Below, one piece after another: positions 37,323 through 46,843 of a stretch of DNA of 64,000 bases (position 1 is its first letter; every line of letters begins with the position of its first letter). This DNA comes from Paenibacillus sp. N3.4. Lineage in GTDB: Bacteria; Bacillota; Bacilli; Paenibacillales; NBRC-103111. The notes under the pieces are model-generated. The model did not search any database. It had not been told where the DNA came from and saw only the letters and a list, made by a program, of their open reading frames with translations. A program made the position numbers and the translations under genes. Where the stretch lies: NCBI RefSeq assembly GCF_008017805.1, contig NZ_VRTT01000002.1, forward strand, positions 145,191 to 209,190, in the 5' to 3' direction.

Positions 37323-38245
37323 TTTGATTTTCCTCCAACTATTTGTGAATTGAGTTCTATGTCCTCATTCTTAGGTAACACTTTAGGCGCTTTAATCATA
37401 ATCTTTTCTCCATCGAACTCCATTGTTGCTTTTCCATTAATTTGCAGAGCGGACAGGTACTCCTTAGGCACCTGCAGACGCCCTGCGCGATCGAGCACAA
37501 CATATTCCTCATGAGCCTCGCTCGTTAAACTTGTATGACCATGTCGATCCGTCAAACCGATGGAAGGATCGCGAGCAATGAACTCAGAACTTGTCATACC
37601 ATCGCGAATCGCAACGACACGGCCTACTTTGCCTGCCATCGATAAATCATGCGTTACAATAACAATCGTTACACCAAGCTCCTTATTCAATCGTTCAAAA
37701 ATAGCAAGGATCATATCAGCTGTCTTCGTATCCACGGACCCTGTGGGCTCATCCGCAAGCAGCAAACGCGGACGATTCGCCAGTGAAATCGCAATAGCTA
37801 CCCGCTGCTGCTCACCGCCGGACAGTTCTTGCAGCTTGTTATTCATCCTGTGGCTGAGTCCCACCCATTCAAGCAACTGCTTAGCATAAGTAGGGTCATA
37901 GTTCCCGCTCAGCATCATGGGCATCTCTACATTTTCGAGCGCAGTCAAATAAGAAACCAGGTTCCGTGCGTTATTTTGCCAAATAAATCCAACGGTATGC
38001 CGTTTGTAATCGACAAGCTGCTTATCGGTAATTTTGAGCAGATCCCAATCCCCAACTTTGACTTGACCTGCTGAAGGACGATCAAGCCCTCCAAGGATGT
38101 TGAGCAGTGTAGATTTACCGCTTCCGCTATTCCCGATGATGGCCATTAGCTCGCCTTCATCGATCTGAATGTTAAGACCCTGCAAAGCCACGACTTCGAT
38201 CTCGTCGGTTTTGTATATTTTGACCAAACCTTCGCATGTGATCAT
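37319..38245 (-). CDS. ABC ATPase (MacB/LolD type) with a C-terminal AbrB-like domain
   Basis: Residues 1-225 form a MacB/LolD-type ATPase: Walker A GNSGSGKST, signature LSGGEQQR, Walker B LLLADEPTGSVD and the H-loop THD. A ~80-residue tail follows. Its segment EYVVLDRAGRLQVPKEYL resembles the swapped-hairpin SpoVT/AbrB domain, and IMIKAP ends that domain. Such tails are not usual in this ATPase family and may mediate dimerisation or regulation. It pairs with the FtsX-type permease encoded upstream. GGAGG before the ATG overlaps the permease stop. Confidence 0.88.
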   Translation of the reverse strand: MITCEGLVKIYKTDEIEVVALQGLNIQIDEGELMAIIGNSGSGKSTLLNILGGLDRPSAGQVKVGDWDLLKITDKQLVDYKRHTVGFIWQNNARNLVSYLTALENVEMPMMLSGNYDPTYAKQLLEWVGLSHRMNNKLQELSGGEQQRVAIAISLANRPRLLLADEPTGSVDTKTADMILAIFERLNKELGVTIVIVTHDLSMAGKVGRVVAIRDGMTSSEFIARDPSIGLTDRHGHTSLTSEAHEEYVVLDRAGRLQVPKEYLSALQINGKATMEFDGEKIMIKAPKVLPKNEDIELNSQIVGGKSK

Positions 38246-38248
38246 GTG

Positions 38249-41175
38249 TTATTTCTCCTCCCCGAGCTTCACAGCTTGATGGACTCGCAATCTTCGAATG
38301 TGCATAAACAATAGCGTCGCACCTGTCAACATCATGAATATAACAACGAAGTAAAGTTGATAGGTATCTTTGGAATCGAAAACAACGCGAAATGGTGGCA
38401 CTTGTGTCTTCACATTCTGGGAAGTTTGCAGGAATGGCAGAAAGAAATAACTTGTCAGTTTACCGATTCCTATGCCTAGCGCAATGGAAAGTCCTGCTGT
38501 AAAACCTTGTTCAAGCAGCAGCATACCCGTCAGTTGTTTGCGGGAAAGACCCATTGCACGCAAGACACCGAACTGTACCACGCGACTGGAGAGATTGAAA
38601 AACCAATACAGCATATAACCAATTAGAGAAATAATAACGGAAACAAGAAAACCTAAGCTAAGAATCCCAAACACGCCGCCTCGCGCAGGAAGCTTATTTT
38701 GAATAATGAGCTCATTGCGAACATCTTTAATCGAAGCCAGTTCAATTCCTTTGGCTTGCAGCGCAGCTACCATCGGCGCAATCTTCGCGTCAGACTTCAT
38801 TTTCAACCATACCTCGTAAGGAATGGCAGGTGCTTGATCATTTAGATATTCCAAATTCGTAATAAAAAATGGTGTTTGGTCCGGGTACTGACTTGGCCAA
38901 TAAGGCAAAATCCCCACAATCACGAATTCAACAGGCTGCTGCCCAATCGTAATCGATAGCAAATCCCCCGCTTTAAGCGCGTATTTGCTGGCATAATTAG
39001 ATGAAATGATAACTGCTTGCTCATAGCTGCCTAGTAAATTTAAATATTGGTTCGGATGGGCCGGAAAAAGATCAGGACGAAACCAAGCCACTTTGGCAAA
39101 ATCGGCATTGTCGATACCCATAATCATTCCTTGCCCCGTCGATTTACCTGATACAACCACATTACCTTTGGTTTGCAATACTCTCGCTGCTGCTAGTACG
39201 CCTTCCAGGTCGCGAAAAATTTGGAAAGGCGGTTCTACATAACGCATCTTTGATGGAGTTTCCTCTCCGAGTTTTGTGCCACCAGGATTTCCGCCTGAGC
39301 CAGCTCCACTGTTTCCTCCGGAGCCGGATCCACCATTGCCTTGTGATCCCCCGCCGTTACTTCCTCCGGAGCCGTTCTTGCCAGCATTCGGATCTTTCGG
39401 CAAATCATCCGAATAGCCCTCCCAGACGGTTTGCATGACAACATCCGTACCGTATTGGTACAATGTCCGCTCCGTCGAGTTAAGATCAATCGTGCGTGCT
39501 GCCGAAGAATTATACACACCAAGCCCCAGTGTAAGGATAAGCAGCAGCATGAGCGGATAGTAAGCCTTAGCAGATCTAGACAGCTGAGCTAATGTCAAAT
39601 AAAGGGGAACGGGCAGAAATCTTCTTCCCAACCACCCAAACAATCGCAACAGCCAAGGGAAAACTCGTAAAAAGAAAAGCCCCAATGCAAAAATCGATAA
39701 CGCTGGCACAAAAAACAGCAGGGGATGCACTTGCAGCTGATCCGTTGTGAGTCCTGTTTGCACCGATAACACTTGTCGCTGATCGAACAAATAAAAACCA
39801 TAACCAACAACACCAAGCAGTAAAATATCAATAAACCATCGTTGCCATAAAGGGGAGCGATCCGACCGAGCTAGCTGCTGCTTGTAATTCACAATGGACG
39901 ACCTTGCAAATATGATCGCCGGAATGACACTGGCTAGAATCGCAATAAGAACAGCAATTCCACCGTACAGCATGGCTTCAGTCGTAAAGCTGACCGGAAT
40001 CGATTTGCGATCCACAAAGGTAAGGAAACCGCTCGAAGAACCTATGCTCTTCGCCATAAACCATCCGATAAACGGTCCGGTTATTAGAGCAAGAACACCA
40101 AGGAGCAAGCCTTCCAAAAAATAAATTCCTACAATTTGCTTTGTGCTTCCTCCCCGACTTCGCAGTATCGCGATTACACTGCGCTGCCGATCGAGCGATT
40201 GTCTAGCATTCATCACGATATAGTAGAAAACCATGGCAATCATTGGTGCCGCTAAGGTAAACAATAAAATTTGCATTTGTACACTTTGAGATTTGAATTC
40301 TGTAAGAATCGGTTGAAAGGAGACATCAACCTTGGTATTTTTAAGCTTTTGAGACAACTCAATATCCAGACGCTCCAAACGGTTATTCAGCGGAGATAGC
40401 TGGCTTGTTTGAATATTTCTCAGATCGAAAGCATAGTACCAATTCGCAAGTTGCAGCGGAATTTTCTTCTCCGTTAATATCGTTTTTAAAAATACGTCAT
40501 CACTGACAATAAGTGCGTTGATTAAACCTTCCAAGCCTTGAAACCAATAGGCGTCTGTATCCTTTTTGGGTTTGAATGAGCCTACGATCTTCACTTTCAG
40601 CAACTGACTGCCGCTTGCGCTTGAAACAGCATAGTTAAACACATCTCCAATATGAAGATCGTTCCGATACATAGCTTCATCCAAAACAACGGCCTCCAAC
40701 ACACCGTTATCCGTCTTATCTGCAGCCATTTGCCCCATCGACCATTCGACTTGATCTTTAAGACCCATCAATGAAGTTAAGGCCATTTGTCGTCGCTTGC
40801 TAGGATCTGCTTTTGTCCCCTCTGCGGGAGAAATTTGAGCGCCCTTGATGGTATAGCTTCTCGCAAAAGTTTGTGCAGGGAAGCCCATGTTTTGGGGATT
40901 TCATCCTGTATGTATACATTGACGTCTTTAAGCTCATCCATCCCTGCACGCTCTGACCCAACAGCCTGATAACGCATGAGCAGTGAGCCTGCAGGAAGTC
41001 CGCTGCTCTTCTCCTCCAATGACTTAGCGACGACTCGCTTGAGCGATCCGTCCGCATACATCGGGATACTTGTGGTGAAAGCAACCGCCATCACCAAACC
41101 AAGCAACGTGCTGAGAGTCAGCCAGCGGGTATTCCACATTTTCCGAAATAGAAACCGCAGCATAGGCATGGACAT
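38249..41175 (-). CDS. FtsX-type ABC permease, large form, apparent frameshift
   Basis: After repair, about 975 residues with two FtsX/MacB permease repeats, each with an extracytoplasmic domain, and about 8-10 helices in all. The first ~95 residues (WNTRWLTLSTLLGLVMAVAF) are read in another frame; one extra A in CCCAAAACATGG (near 40893) yields DEIPKNMGFPAQTFARSY and joins them. The second extracytoplasmic domain contains a striking Gly/Ser/Asn-rich segment of about 45 residues (codons at 39255-39395). It would work with the ATPases at 37319 and 42246. It starts 1 bp after the adaptor stop codon (TAATATG), suggesting translational coupling. Confidence 0.85.
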
Positions 41176-41176
41176 A

Positions 41177-42283
41177 TTAGCGACCCACTACTTTCTGTCC
41201 AGGTGTAAGACCCTTCACAATTTCAACATCAGTAGCTGTCTGCTGCCCGATTTCCACGTCTACTTCCTTTTTATTTCCTTGGTTATCCACGACCTGAACA
41301 TAATTACGACCGGAATAAGAACGCAAGGCCGCAAGAGGTATTGTCGTTACATTCTCTTTCTTTTGCGTAACAATCGTGATGCTGAGTGGGGTTCCTCTAT
41401 TCATACCCGGAGGAAACTCATTCAATTGAACAACTAAATAATTGTCAATGGAATCCTGCTGACCACCTTGTCCGTCGCCCGGATAATAACCACCGCCATT
41501 ATTATTGTTACCTCCTGTTTGAGGGTTAGGAAGCAGTTTCACCTTGCCTTTGTGCTGTCCGGCAGAATTAATATCGACAAGTACATCCATGCCAATTGAA
41601 ATTTTCTTCGCATCATCCGCACTAATACTGGCGGCCACAGTCAGTTGGTTCAAATCCGCAAGCGTTGCAACCGATTCACTCGATTTGACGGTATCCCCTT
41701 TTTTTGCAGTTACCGTGACAATCGTTCCACTAAAGGGAGCCAGCAATTTGGCTTTGCTTACTTGTGAGTCCAATTTAGCGAGTTCTTCCCGCTTCAGTTC
41801 GAAATCGATCTTGGCTTGTTCAACTTGATCAGGCGTCATTTCATCCGCTTTGCGCAGCGTTTCGATCATCGTCAGCTCATCCTTGCGTGTTTGAAGCCGT
41901 TTGCGCTTCAAATCGCTCTCCATATCCGAAACATCAAGCTCAGCAATCGGCTGTCCTTGTTGCACAGAATCCCCATTCTTAATCAGTATGGCGCTAATAC
42001 GCTTGCCCGTCATATCTTCGGAGAAAAACAGCTTCTCCTCTTGTAAAGCCATTAAACGTCCGCTCCCTCTTACTTTTGTTTCAAGGGTGTCTGTTTTCGC
42101 CGTATATTCCGGCTTCTTGGACAGTTTAGGCGGATTAATCGTTGGGAGCGCCTCTTCTTCCTTTTCCTTCGGCAGCAGCGAGCAACCGGAAGCAAGTAAA
42201 AGCGTAGAACATAAAAGTATTGCTGCTAAGGGTTTCATCGTCCGGCTACGTGACGAATCTTCCGTCCACCATTTCGTAAACAT
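41177..42283 (-). CDS. HlyD/MacA-type efflux adaptor lipoprotein
   Basis: About 368 residues. A lipobox (LLLASGC) anchors it outside the membrane. Lipoyl halves (ISAILIKNGDSVQQGQPIAELD and LLAPFSGTIVTVTAKKGDTV) flank a coiled coil; a barrel domain follows. A Gly/Asn-rich insert (QTGGNNNNGGGYYPGDG) splits the barrel, echoing the Gly-rich insert of its permease. Two starts are possible: ATG 42283 with GGAGG 9 nt upstream, or ATG 42238, which gives a more compact 19-residue signal peptide but has no RBS. The former is listed. Confidence 0.83.
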   Translation of the reverse strand: MFTKWWTEDSSRSRTMKPLAAILLCSTLLLASGCSLLPKEKEEEALPTINPPKLSKKPEYTAKTDTLETKVRGSGRLMALQEEKLFFSEDMTGKRISAILIKNGDSVQQGQPIAELDVSDMESDLKRKRLQTRKDELTMIETLRKADEMTPDQVEQAKIDFELKREELAKLDSQVSKAKLLAPFSGTIVTVTAKKGDTVKSSESVATLADLNQLTVAASISADDAKKISIGMDVLVDINSAGQHKGKVKLLPNPQTGGNNNNGGGYYPGDGQGGQQDSIDNYLVVQLNEFPPGMNRGTPLSITIVTQKKENVTTIPLAALRSYSGRNYVQVVDNQGNKKEVDVEIGQQTATDVEIVKGLTPGQKVVGR

Positions 42284-43021
42284 GATCGGCAACCTCCAAA
42301 ATTGTAGGGTCATGAGTCGTCATACATATGGTTACTTGCTCTGTCGCAATAATGCTGCGGAAGACAGACATGATCTGTGCACCCATCTGGGAGTCCAGCT
42401 CTGCTGTTGGTTCATCCGCCAAAATCAACGCAGGGCGGTGCGCAATGGCCTTCGCGATCGCAACGCGCTGCTGTTCGCCCCCTGAAAGCTCAAAAGGGCG
42501 ATGATGCATCCGTTTACCCAAACCAACAAGCTCTAAACAATGCGTTACCCGCTCTTTCCACTGTGAGCGCGGAATACCTGCCATCCGCAGGGCCAGCTCC
42601 ACATTTTCCCATGCAGAAAGTAAAGGCATCAGAGCGAAGGATTGAAAAATGAATCCAATCTCTTTCCGCCGGATATGTGTCCGTTCATCATCGCTGCATT
42701 GATGAAAAGGATGATTTTGAAACACAATTTCCCCTTCGTTCGGTTGATCAAGCCCTCCGATTAAATTGAGCAATGTCGTTTTCCCTGAACCTGAGCGTCC
42801 CTTCAACATAACTAATTGCAAGGGATACAGCTCCATCTCAATTCCTTTCAGAACCTCAAGCTTCTGGCTGCCCACTTGAAAGGAACGCTGCACGCCACTT
42901 ACGGTCAGGAGCGGAGAATGGGTAGACGCTAGATTCGATAAGCTCAATTCCTCTGAGGGATCCTCTACCACAGTCAGCGTATTCGACAGACTCCTGCCTT
43001 TTTGCTAAACCAGCCAGCCAT
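42246..43021 (-). CDS. ABC ATPase (MacB/LolD type), apparent frameshift near the N-terminus
   Basis: A MacB/LolD-type ATPase: Walker A GRSGSGKT, Q-loop FIFQSFALMPLLS, signature LSGGEQQR, Walker B LILADEPTAELD, H-loop THD. The readable frame offers only a GTG at 42971 with no RBS at the right distance. Upstream, ATG 43019-43021 has AAAGGAGA 6 nt before it and reads MAGWFSKKAG before falling out of frame; adding one base near 42993 links it to SLSNTLTVVEDPSEE. This is taken as the true start. It is the first gene of the operon and lies 34 nt after a good promoter. Confidence 0.87.
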
Positions 43022-43054
43022 GTGTACTCTCCTTTACATTCCTAAACTGTATGT

Positions 43055-43083
43055 ATGATAAAATAGACGAAGCATCCTTCCAA
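43055..43083 (-). promoter_or_regulatory. Candidate sigma-A promoter of the MacAB-like operon
   Basis: On the minus strand TTGGAA (43078-43083), exactly 17 nt, then TATCAT (43055-43060), 33 nt before the repaired ATG at 43021. Confidence 0.55.
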
Positions 43084-43356
43084 AAAGTTTCATGAAACTG
43101 AATGTTAGCTGAAATTGTCATGAAAATAAGCTGAAAATAGAAGGAATATGCGATGAATGGGAATAAGCCCTTTGTAACATACTATAAATTGGATTTAATA
43201 ACAATGATTCTCATTTCCTATTTTGAAGTTTGACAGGGAATGAACGATTTTAAAATTGTAACTTTTGCTTGGCTTTGTTAGCAGGATTTTGCCTCCTCTT
43301 AGGGAAGTTACAAAAGATGCAGTCATTACATGTTAATTATGAAGGAGCGTTCAAGC
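43084..43356. other. Divergent intergenic region with a weak Fur-like palindrome
   Basis: No gene is seen. AATGATTCTCATT (43203-43215) is a perfect 5-3-5 palindrome resembling half of a Fur box, but it matches the full 19-bp consensus at only about two thirds of positions. It could serve either the dipeptidase or the efflux operon. Confidence 0.35.
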
Positions 43357-44733
43357 ATGATTGAAACAATTACAAACTATTTAGAAGCGCATAGGGATCA
43401 ACATATAGAAGAATTAAAGCAATTTTTGCGAATTCCAAGTATAAGCGCCATTGCCGAGCATCAACCAGATATGATTCGTTGTGCTGAGTGGATAGTAGCA
43501 TCCCTGCAGCAAGCCGGTCTTGAGAACATCGACATTATGCCTACCGAAGGGCACCCTGTCGTTTATGCCGATTGGCTACATGCTCCGGGCATGCCGACCG
43601 TGCTGATTTATGGACATTATGACGTTCAGCCTGCAGAACCGTTAGACCTTTGGGAAACACCTCCGTTCGAACCTATTATTCGGGACGGTAAGCTGTTCGG
43701 CAGAGGCAGTACCGATGATAAAGGTCAACTGCTGCTTTATGTCAAAGCCATTCAAGCTTTTCTCCAAACATGTGGAAAGCTTCCCGTTAATGTTAAATTT
43801 TGCATCGAAGGTGAAGAAGAAATTGCCAGTAAGCATCTGCCCCCCTTCGTGGACAAGTACAAAGAGAAGCTGAAAGCAGATGTCATAACACTCTCCGATA
43901 CGCAAATGCAAGGTCCTGGAAAACCAGCGCTAATGTATGGACTCCGCGGTCTTGCAGGATTCGAAATTAACGTTGACGGAGCCAACAGCGACTTACACTC
44001 AGGTCTATTTGGAGGCGCGGTGCAAAATCCCATCCATGCTTTATCCAAATTGCTCAGTTCATTTCATGATGAAGAAGGCCGAGTTGCAGTTAAAGGATTT
44101 TATGACCGTGTCATTGAACTATCGGACCAAGAGCGCGAAGCCTTTAAGCAGGTGGAACCCGATTCCAATAAAGTAAAAACGGATTTGCATGTGGATGCTT
44201 TATACGGGGAAAAAGGCTTCTCCTTTTACGAACAAACAACGTCCAGACCCACATTGGAAATCACTTCAGTTAGCGGCGGTTTTCAAGGAGAAGGGATTAA
44301 ACCGATCATCCCCAACTGCGCAACGGCTAAAATAGCTTGCCGCCTTGTAGCTGCGCAAGTGCCGGAAGAGATCATGGATGCTGTCGAAGCTCACATACAT
44401 GCCCAATCGCTTCCAGGGGTAAAAGTGACCCTAGATCGCCAATTGCGCGGTAATCCGTTCATTACACCTATTAACAATCCAATGATGGTAGCAGCAGCCG
44501 AAGCTTATGAGGATACGTACGGAGTTTTTCCTGTATACACACGAAGCGGTGGTTCTATCCCCATCGTTGAAGTTTTGGGACGTGTGCTTGACGCACCCGT
44601 TGTGCTGCTCGGCTTTGGTTTGCCGGGTGAAAACCTCCATGCCCCCAATGAACATTTCCACTTGGTTAATTGGGACAAAGGTATGGAAACCATCAGTCGA
44701 TTCTGGCTAAAGCTAGCTGCTTCCCGTGTTTAA
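43357..44733 (+). CDS. M20 family dipeptidase
   Basis: A 458-residue zinc peptidase of the M20 (CNDP/DapE-like) group. GHYDVQPAEPLDLWETPPF and GRGSTDDKGQ hold the first metal ligands and catalytic Asp; EGEEEIAS has the general-base Glu and next ligand; SDLHSGLFGG begins the dimerisation lid; the last His lies in LHAPNEHF. It most likely cleaves dipeptides in the cytoplasm. The ATG at 43357 has AAGGAG 9 nt upstream and is preferred over one 27 nt earlier. Confidence 0.9.
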   Translation: MIETITNYLEAHRDQHIEELKQFLRIPSISAIAEHQPDMIRCAEWIVASLQQAGLENIDIMPTEGHPVVYADWLHAPGMPTVLIYGHYDVQPAEPLDLWETPPFEPIIRDGKLFGRGSTDDKGQLLLYVKAIQAFLQTCGKLPVNVKFCIEGEEEIASKHLPPFVDKYKEKLKADVITLSDTQMQGPGKPALMYGLRGLAGFEINVDGANSDLHSGLFGGAVQNPIHALSKLLSSFHDEEGRVAVKGFYDRVIELSDQEREAFKQVEPDSNKVKTDLHVDALYGEKGFSFYEQTTSRPTLEITSVSGGFQGEGIKPIIPNCATAKIACRLVAAQVPEEIMDAVEAHIHAQSLPGVKVTLDRQLRGNPFITPINNPMMVAAAEAYEDTYGVFPVYTRSGGSIPIVEVLGRVLDAPVVLLGFGLPGENLHAPNEHFHLVNWDKGMETISRFWLKLAASRV

Positions 44734-44777
44734 ACAACTGCCAAACAAGCTTGGAAAGAATAAAGGACGTGAACGTG

Positions 44778-45290
44778 ATGAAAATAAATAATAGCAACAC
44801 CACTATTCGTGATGCCCAGCTATCGGATTTAGCAGAGATTGTTCGTATATACAATTCTACGATTGCCAGCCGCATGGTCACAGCCGATACCGAGATGGTC
44901 AGCACACAAAGCCGCGAAGGCTGGTTTCATGAACATTCTGCGGATTTCCGGCCATTGTGGGTACTCGAAAACAGTTCCGGGATTTGCGGCTGGCTTAGCT
45001 TTCAATCTTTCTATGGTCGTCCTGCCTATAACGGTACGGCTGAGGTTAGTATTTACATGGATGCTGCTTTCCGTGGCCAAGGCATCGGGCGCTATCTGCT
45101 TCAGCAAGCTATCGAAGCATGTCCACAAATAGGCGTAAAAACGCTCCTTGGCTTTATTTTCGGCCATAATGAACCTAGCCTTAAACTGTTCCGCAGCTTT
45201 GGCTTCGAGAACTGGGCACAGCTTCCTGGGATTGCTGAATTGGATGGCATCGAGCGGGACCTCATCATCCTAGGCAAACGTGTAGGCTAA
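44778..45290 (+). CDS. GNAT acetyltransferase, phosphinothricin-acetyltransferase-like
   Basis: A 170-residue enzyme of the Pat/YncA-like GNAT group. Markers are the N-terminal IRDAQLSDLAEIVRIYN, EVSIYMDAAFRGQGIGRYLL (acetyl-CoA site), and GFIFGHNEPSLKLFRSFGF. Family members N-acetylate amino-acid-like amines such as methionine sulfoximine. The start is ATG 44778 with AAAGGA upstream. It follows the dipeptidase by 44 bp and shares its terminator, so the two are likely cotranscribed. Confidence 0.85.
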   Translation: MKINNSNTTIRDAQLSDLAEIVRIYNSTIASRMVTADTEMVSTQSREGWFHEHSADFRPLWVLENSSGICGWLSFQSFYGRPAYNGTAEVSIYMDAAFRGQGIGRYLLQQAIEACPQIGVKTLLGFIFGHNEPSLKLFRSFGFENWAQLPGIAELDGIERDLIILGKRVG

Positions 45291-45329
45291 TTTAACGGGC
45301 CAACGTGATTTCCTACAAATACACATAAA

Positions 45330-45395
45330 ACAAAACGCTTCCCTTTTGCTCAGCAATCATCCAGATGGCTGCGAGCAAGAGAGAAGCGTTTTGTT
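45330..45395. terminator. Terminator between the GNAT and RidA-like genes
   Basis: ACAAAACGCTTC pairs with GAAGCGTTTTGT, with an inner TTGCTC/GAGCAA stem. It suits both convergent genes. Confidence 0.8.
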
Positions 45396-45424
45396 ATAAA
45401 CAACAGCAAGTTAACAATTCTGAC

Positions 45425-45820
45425 TTATCTAAGCTGACTCTGAACAACAGCTTCAACTTCAATCTCTATCCTTAATAAAGGATCAATCAGCGCTTTGACT
45501 TCAACCATCGTGGCCACCGGCTGCACATCGCGAAAAAACTCGCCGTGCGCTCGGCCAATTTCTTGCCAATCTGAAATATCCGTCACGAACATACGGGTTC
45601 GTACCACATCCGACATCTGTGCACCTAATTCCTGCAGCGCCTTTTCAATCGTTTGGAGGATAAATCTCGTTTGTTCATAAACATCCCCAACACCCACGAC
45701 CTCCCCGTCTTTCATTGCTGTCGTCCCTGCAACTTCGATTCGATTTTCTATACGTATGGCGCGGCAATAGCCTACCAAAGGCTCCCAAGGTGAGCCAGTG
45801 AATACACGTGTTCGATTCAT
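45425..45820 (-). CDS. RidA/YjgF family protein
   Basis: A 131-residue RidA-superfamily protein. The Arg of the active site lies in VVRTRMFVTDISDW, and the C-terminal LLRIEIEVEAVVQ is typical. RidA enzymes hydrolyse reactive enamines/imines formed by PLP enzymes; other members of the superfamily have different or unknown roles. It is 24 bp downstream of the DapA-like gene on the same strand, so it may deal with an imine from that reaction. Confidence 0.85.
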   Translation of the reverse strand: MNRTRVFTGSPWEPLVGYCRAIRIENRIEVAGTTAMKDGEVVGVGDVYEQTRFILQTIEKALQELGAQMSDVVRTRMFVTDISDWQEIGRAHGEFFRDVQPVATMVEVKALIDPLLRIEIEVEAVVQSQLR

Positions 45821-45844
45821 TGCAAACCTTCCTTCTGCTTCCTT

Positions 45845-46723
45845 TTACAAATAACTGCCTAACTTTTCTTGCAATGCTTCTGTGATCGACAACAGTGGCA
45901 GCCGAAGCGTGTCTGAAGCGATAACACCCTGCTGTTCCAGCAACCATTTGAGCGGCGCAGGATTAGGCTCTTGGAAAAGCAATCGGATCAAAGGGAGCAA
46001 TGCCTCGAACTGCTCTCTGCCCAGCTCGCGATGCCCTGCGATAAGACTGTGGTAAAAGGCTACAAAGCGTGCGGTCTCCACGTTTGCTGAAGCACTCATG
46101 AACCCTTTTGCACCTGAGCATAGCGCTTCAAACAACAAGGAATCTTCCCCACAAAGCACCGGTTTGGAGCCTAGGCAAGTAAGCTCTGATACTAATTGAA
46201 TGTTAGGTGTACTATCCTTCATACCGATAACGCCATCCATGTCGAGTATCGTCCTTACGGTATCCAACTCCAAACTTACACCTGTTCGATGAGGAATTTC
46301 ATACAAAATTACAGGCACCCCTACGCTGGCTACACGCTCAAAATGAGCAATAATTCCTTGCTGACTCGGTTTATTGTAATACGGGACAACAACAAGCACA
46401 GCATCAGCGCCTAACTGACCTGCTGCTTCCGTCTTTTTTACTGTCCCAAATGTGTCATTCGTACCTGTGCCGACGACGAGAGGAACATGCTGCGCCTTTG
46501 CCGCATGACGAGCTTCTTGCGCCGCGGCAAACAATATCCCTAATTCCTCACCTGTAATCGTGGGCGACTCCCCAGTCGTTCCATTAACAATCAATCCATC
46601 GATTTCATTTTGCAATAAACGGTAAGCTTGGTTATAAAAAGAGGCGGCATCCACCTCGTATTCCCGATCGAACGGTGTAATAATGGGGACATATACGCCA
46701 TGCAATTCTTTTGAAGTTAACAT
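45845..46723 (-). CDS. DapA/NAL-family aldolase (dihydrodipicolinate synthase-like)
   Basis: A 292-residue TIM-barrel class I aldolase. NGTTGESPTITGEE is the pyruvate-binding motif, ILYEIPHRTGV carries the catalytic Tyr (YN/YE-P-x-RTG), and IGMKDSTPN contains the Schiff-base Lys. It could make dihydrodipicolinate for lysine and spore dipicolinate, but its place beside a RidA gene and a divergent LysR gene, away from other lysine genes, fits a specialised aldolase as well. RBS AAGGAGAGG. Confidence 0.85.
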   Translation of the reverse strand: MLTSKELHGVYVPIITPFDREYEVDAASFYNQAYRLLQNEIDGLIVNGTTGESPTITGEELGILFAAAQEARHAAKAQHVPLVVGTGTNDTFGTVKKTEAAGQLGADAVLVVVPYYNKPSQQGIIAHFERVASVGVPVILYEIPHRTGVSLELDTVRTILDMDGVIGMKDSTPNIQLVSELTCLGSKPVLCGEDSLLFEALCSGAKGFMSASANVETARFVAFYHSLIAGHRELGREQFEALLPLIRLLFQEPNPAPLKWLLEQQGVIASDTLRLPLLSITEALQEKLGSYL

Positions 46724-46843
46724 TGGACCCTCTCCTTGCCATATTTGAGTATACCTTCACATTAACATAGAACTTTGTATCATAGTTAGCTATAATAAAT
46801 GATAGGCGTCATCAAAATTTTTGATAGTAAGGGGTAGTATCCG

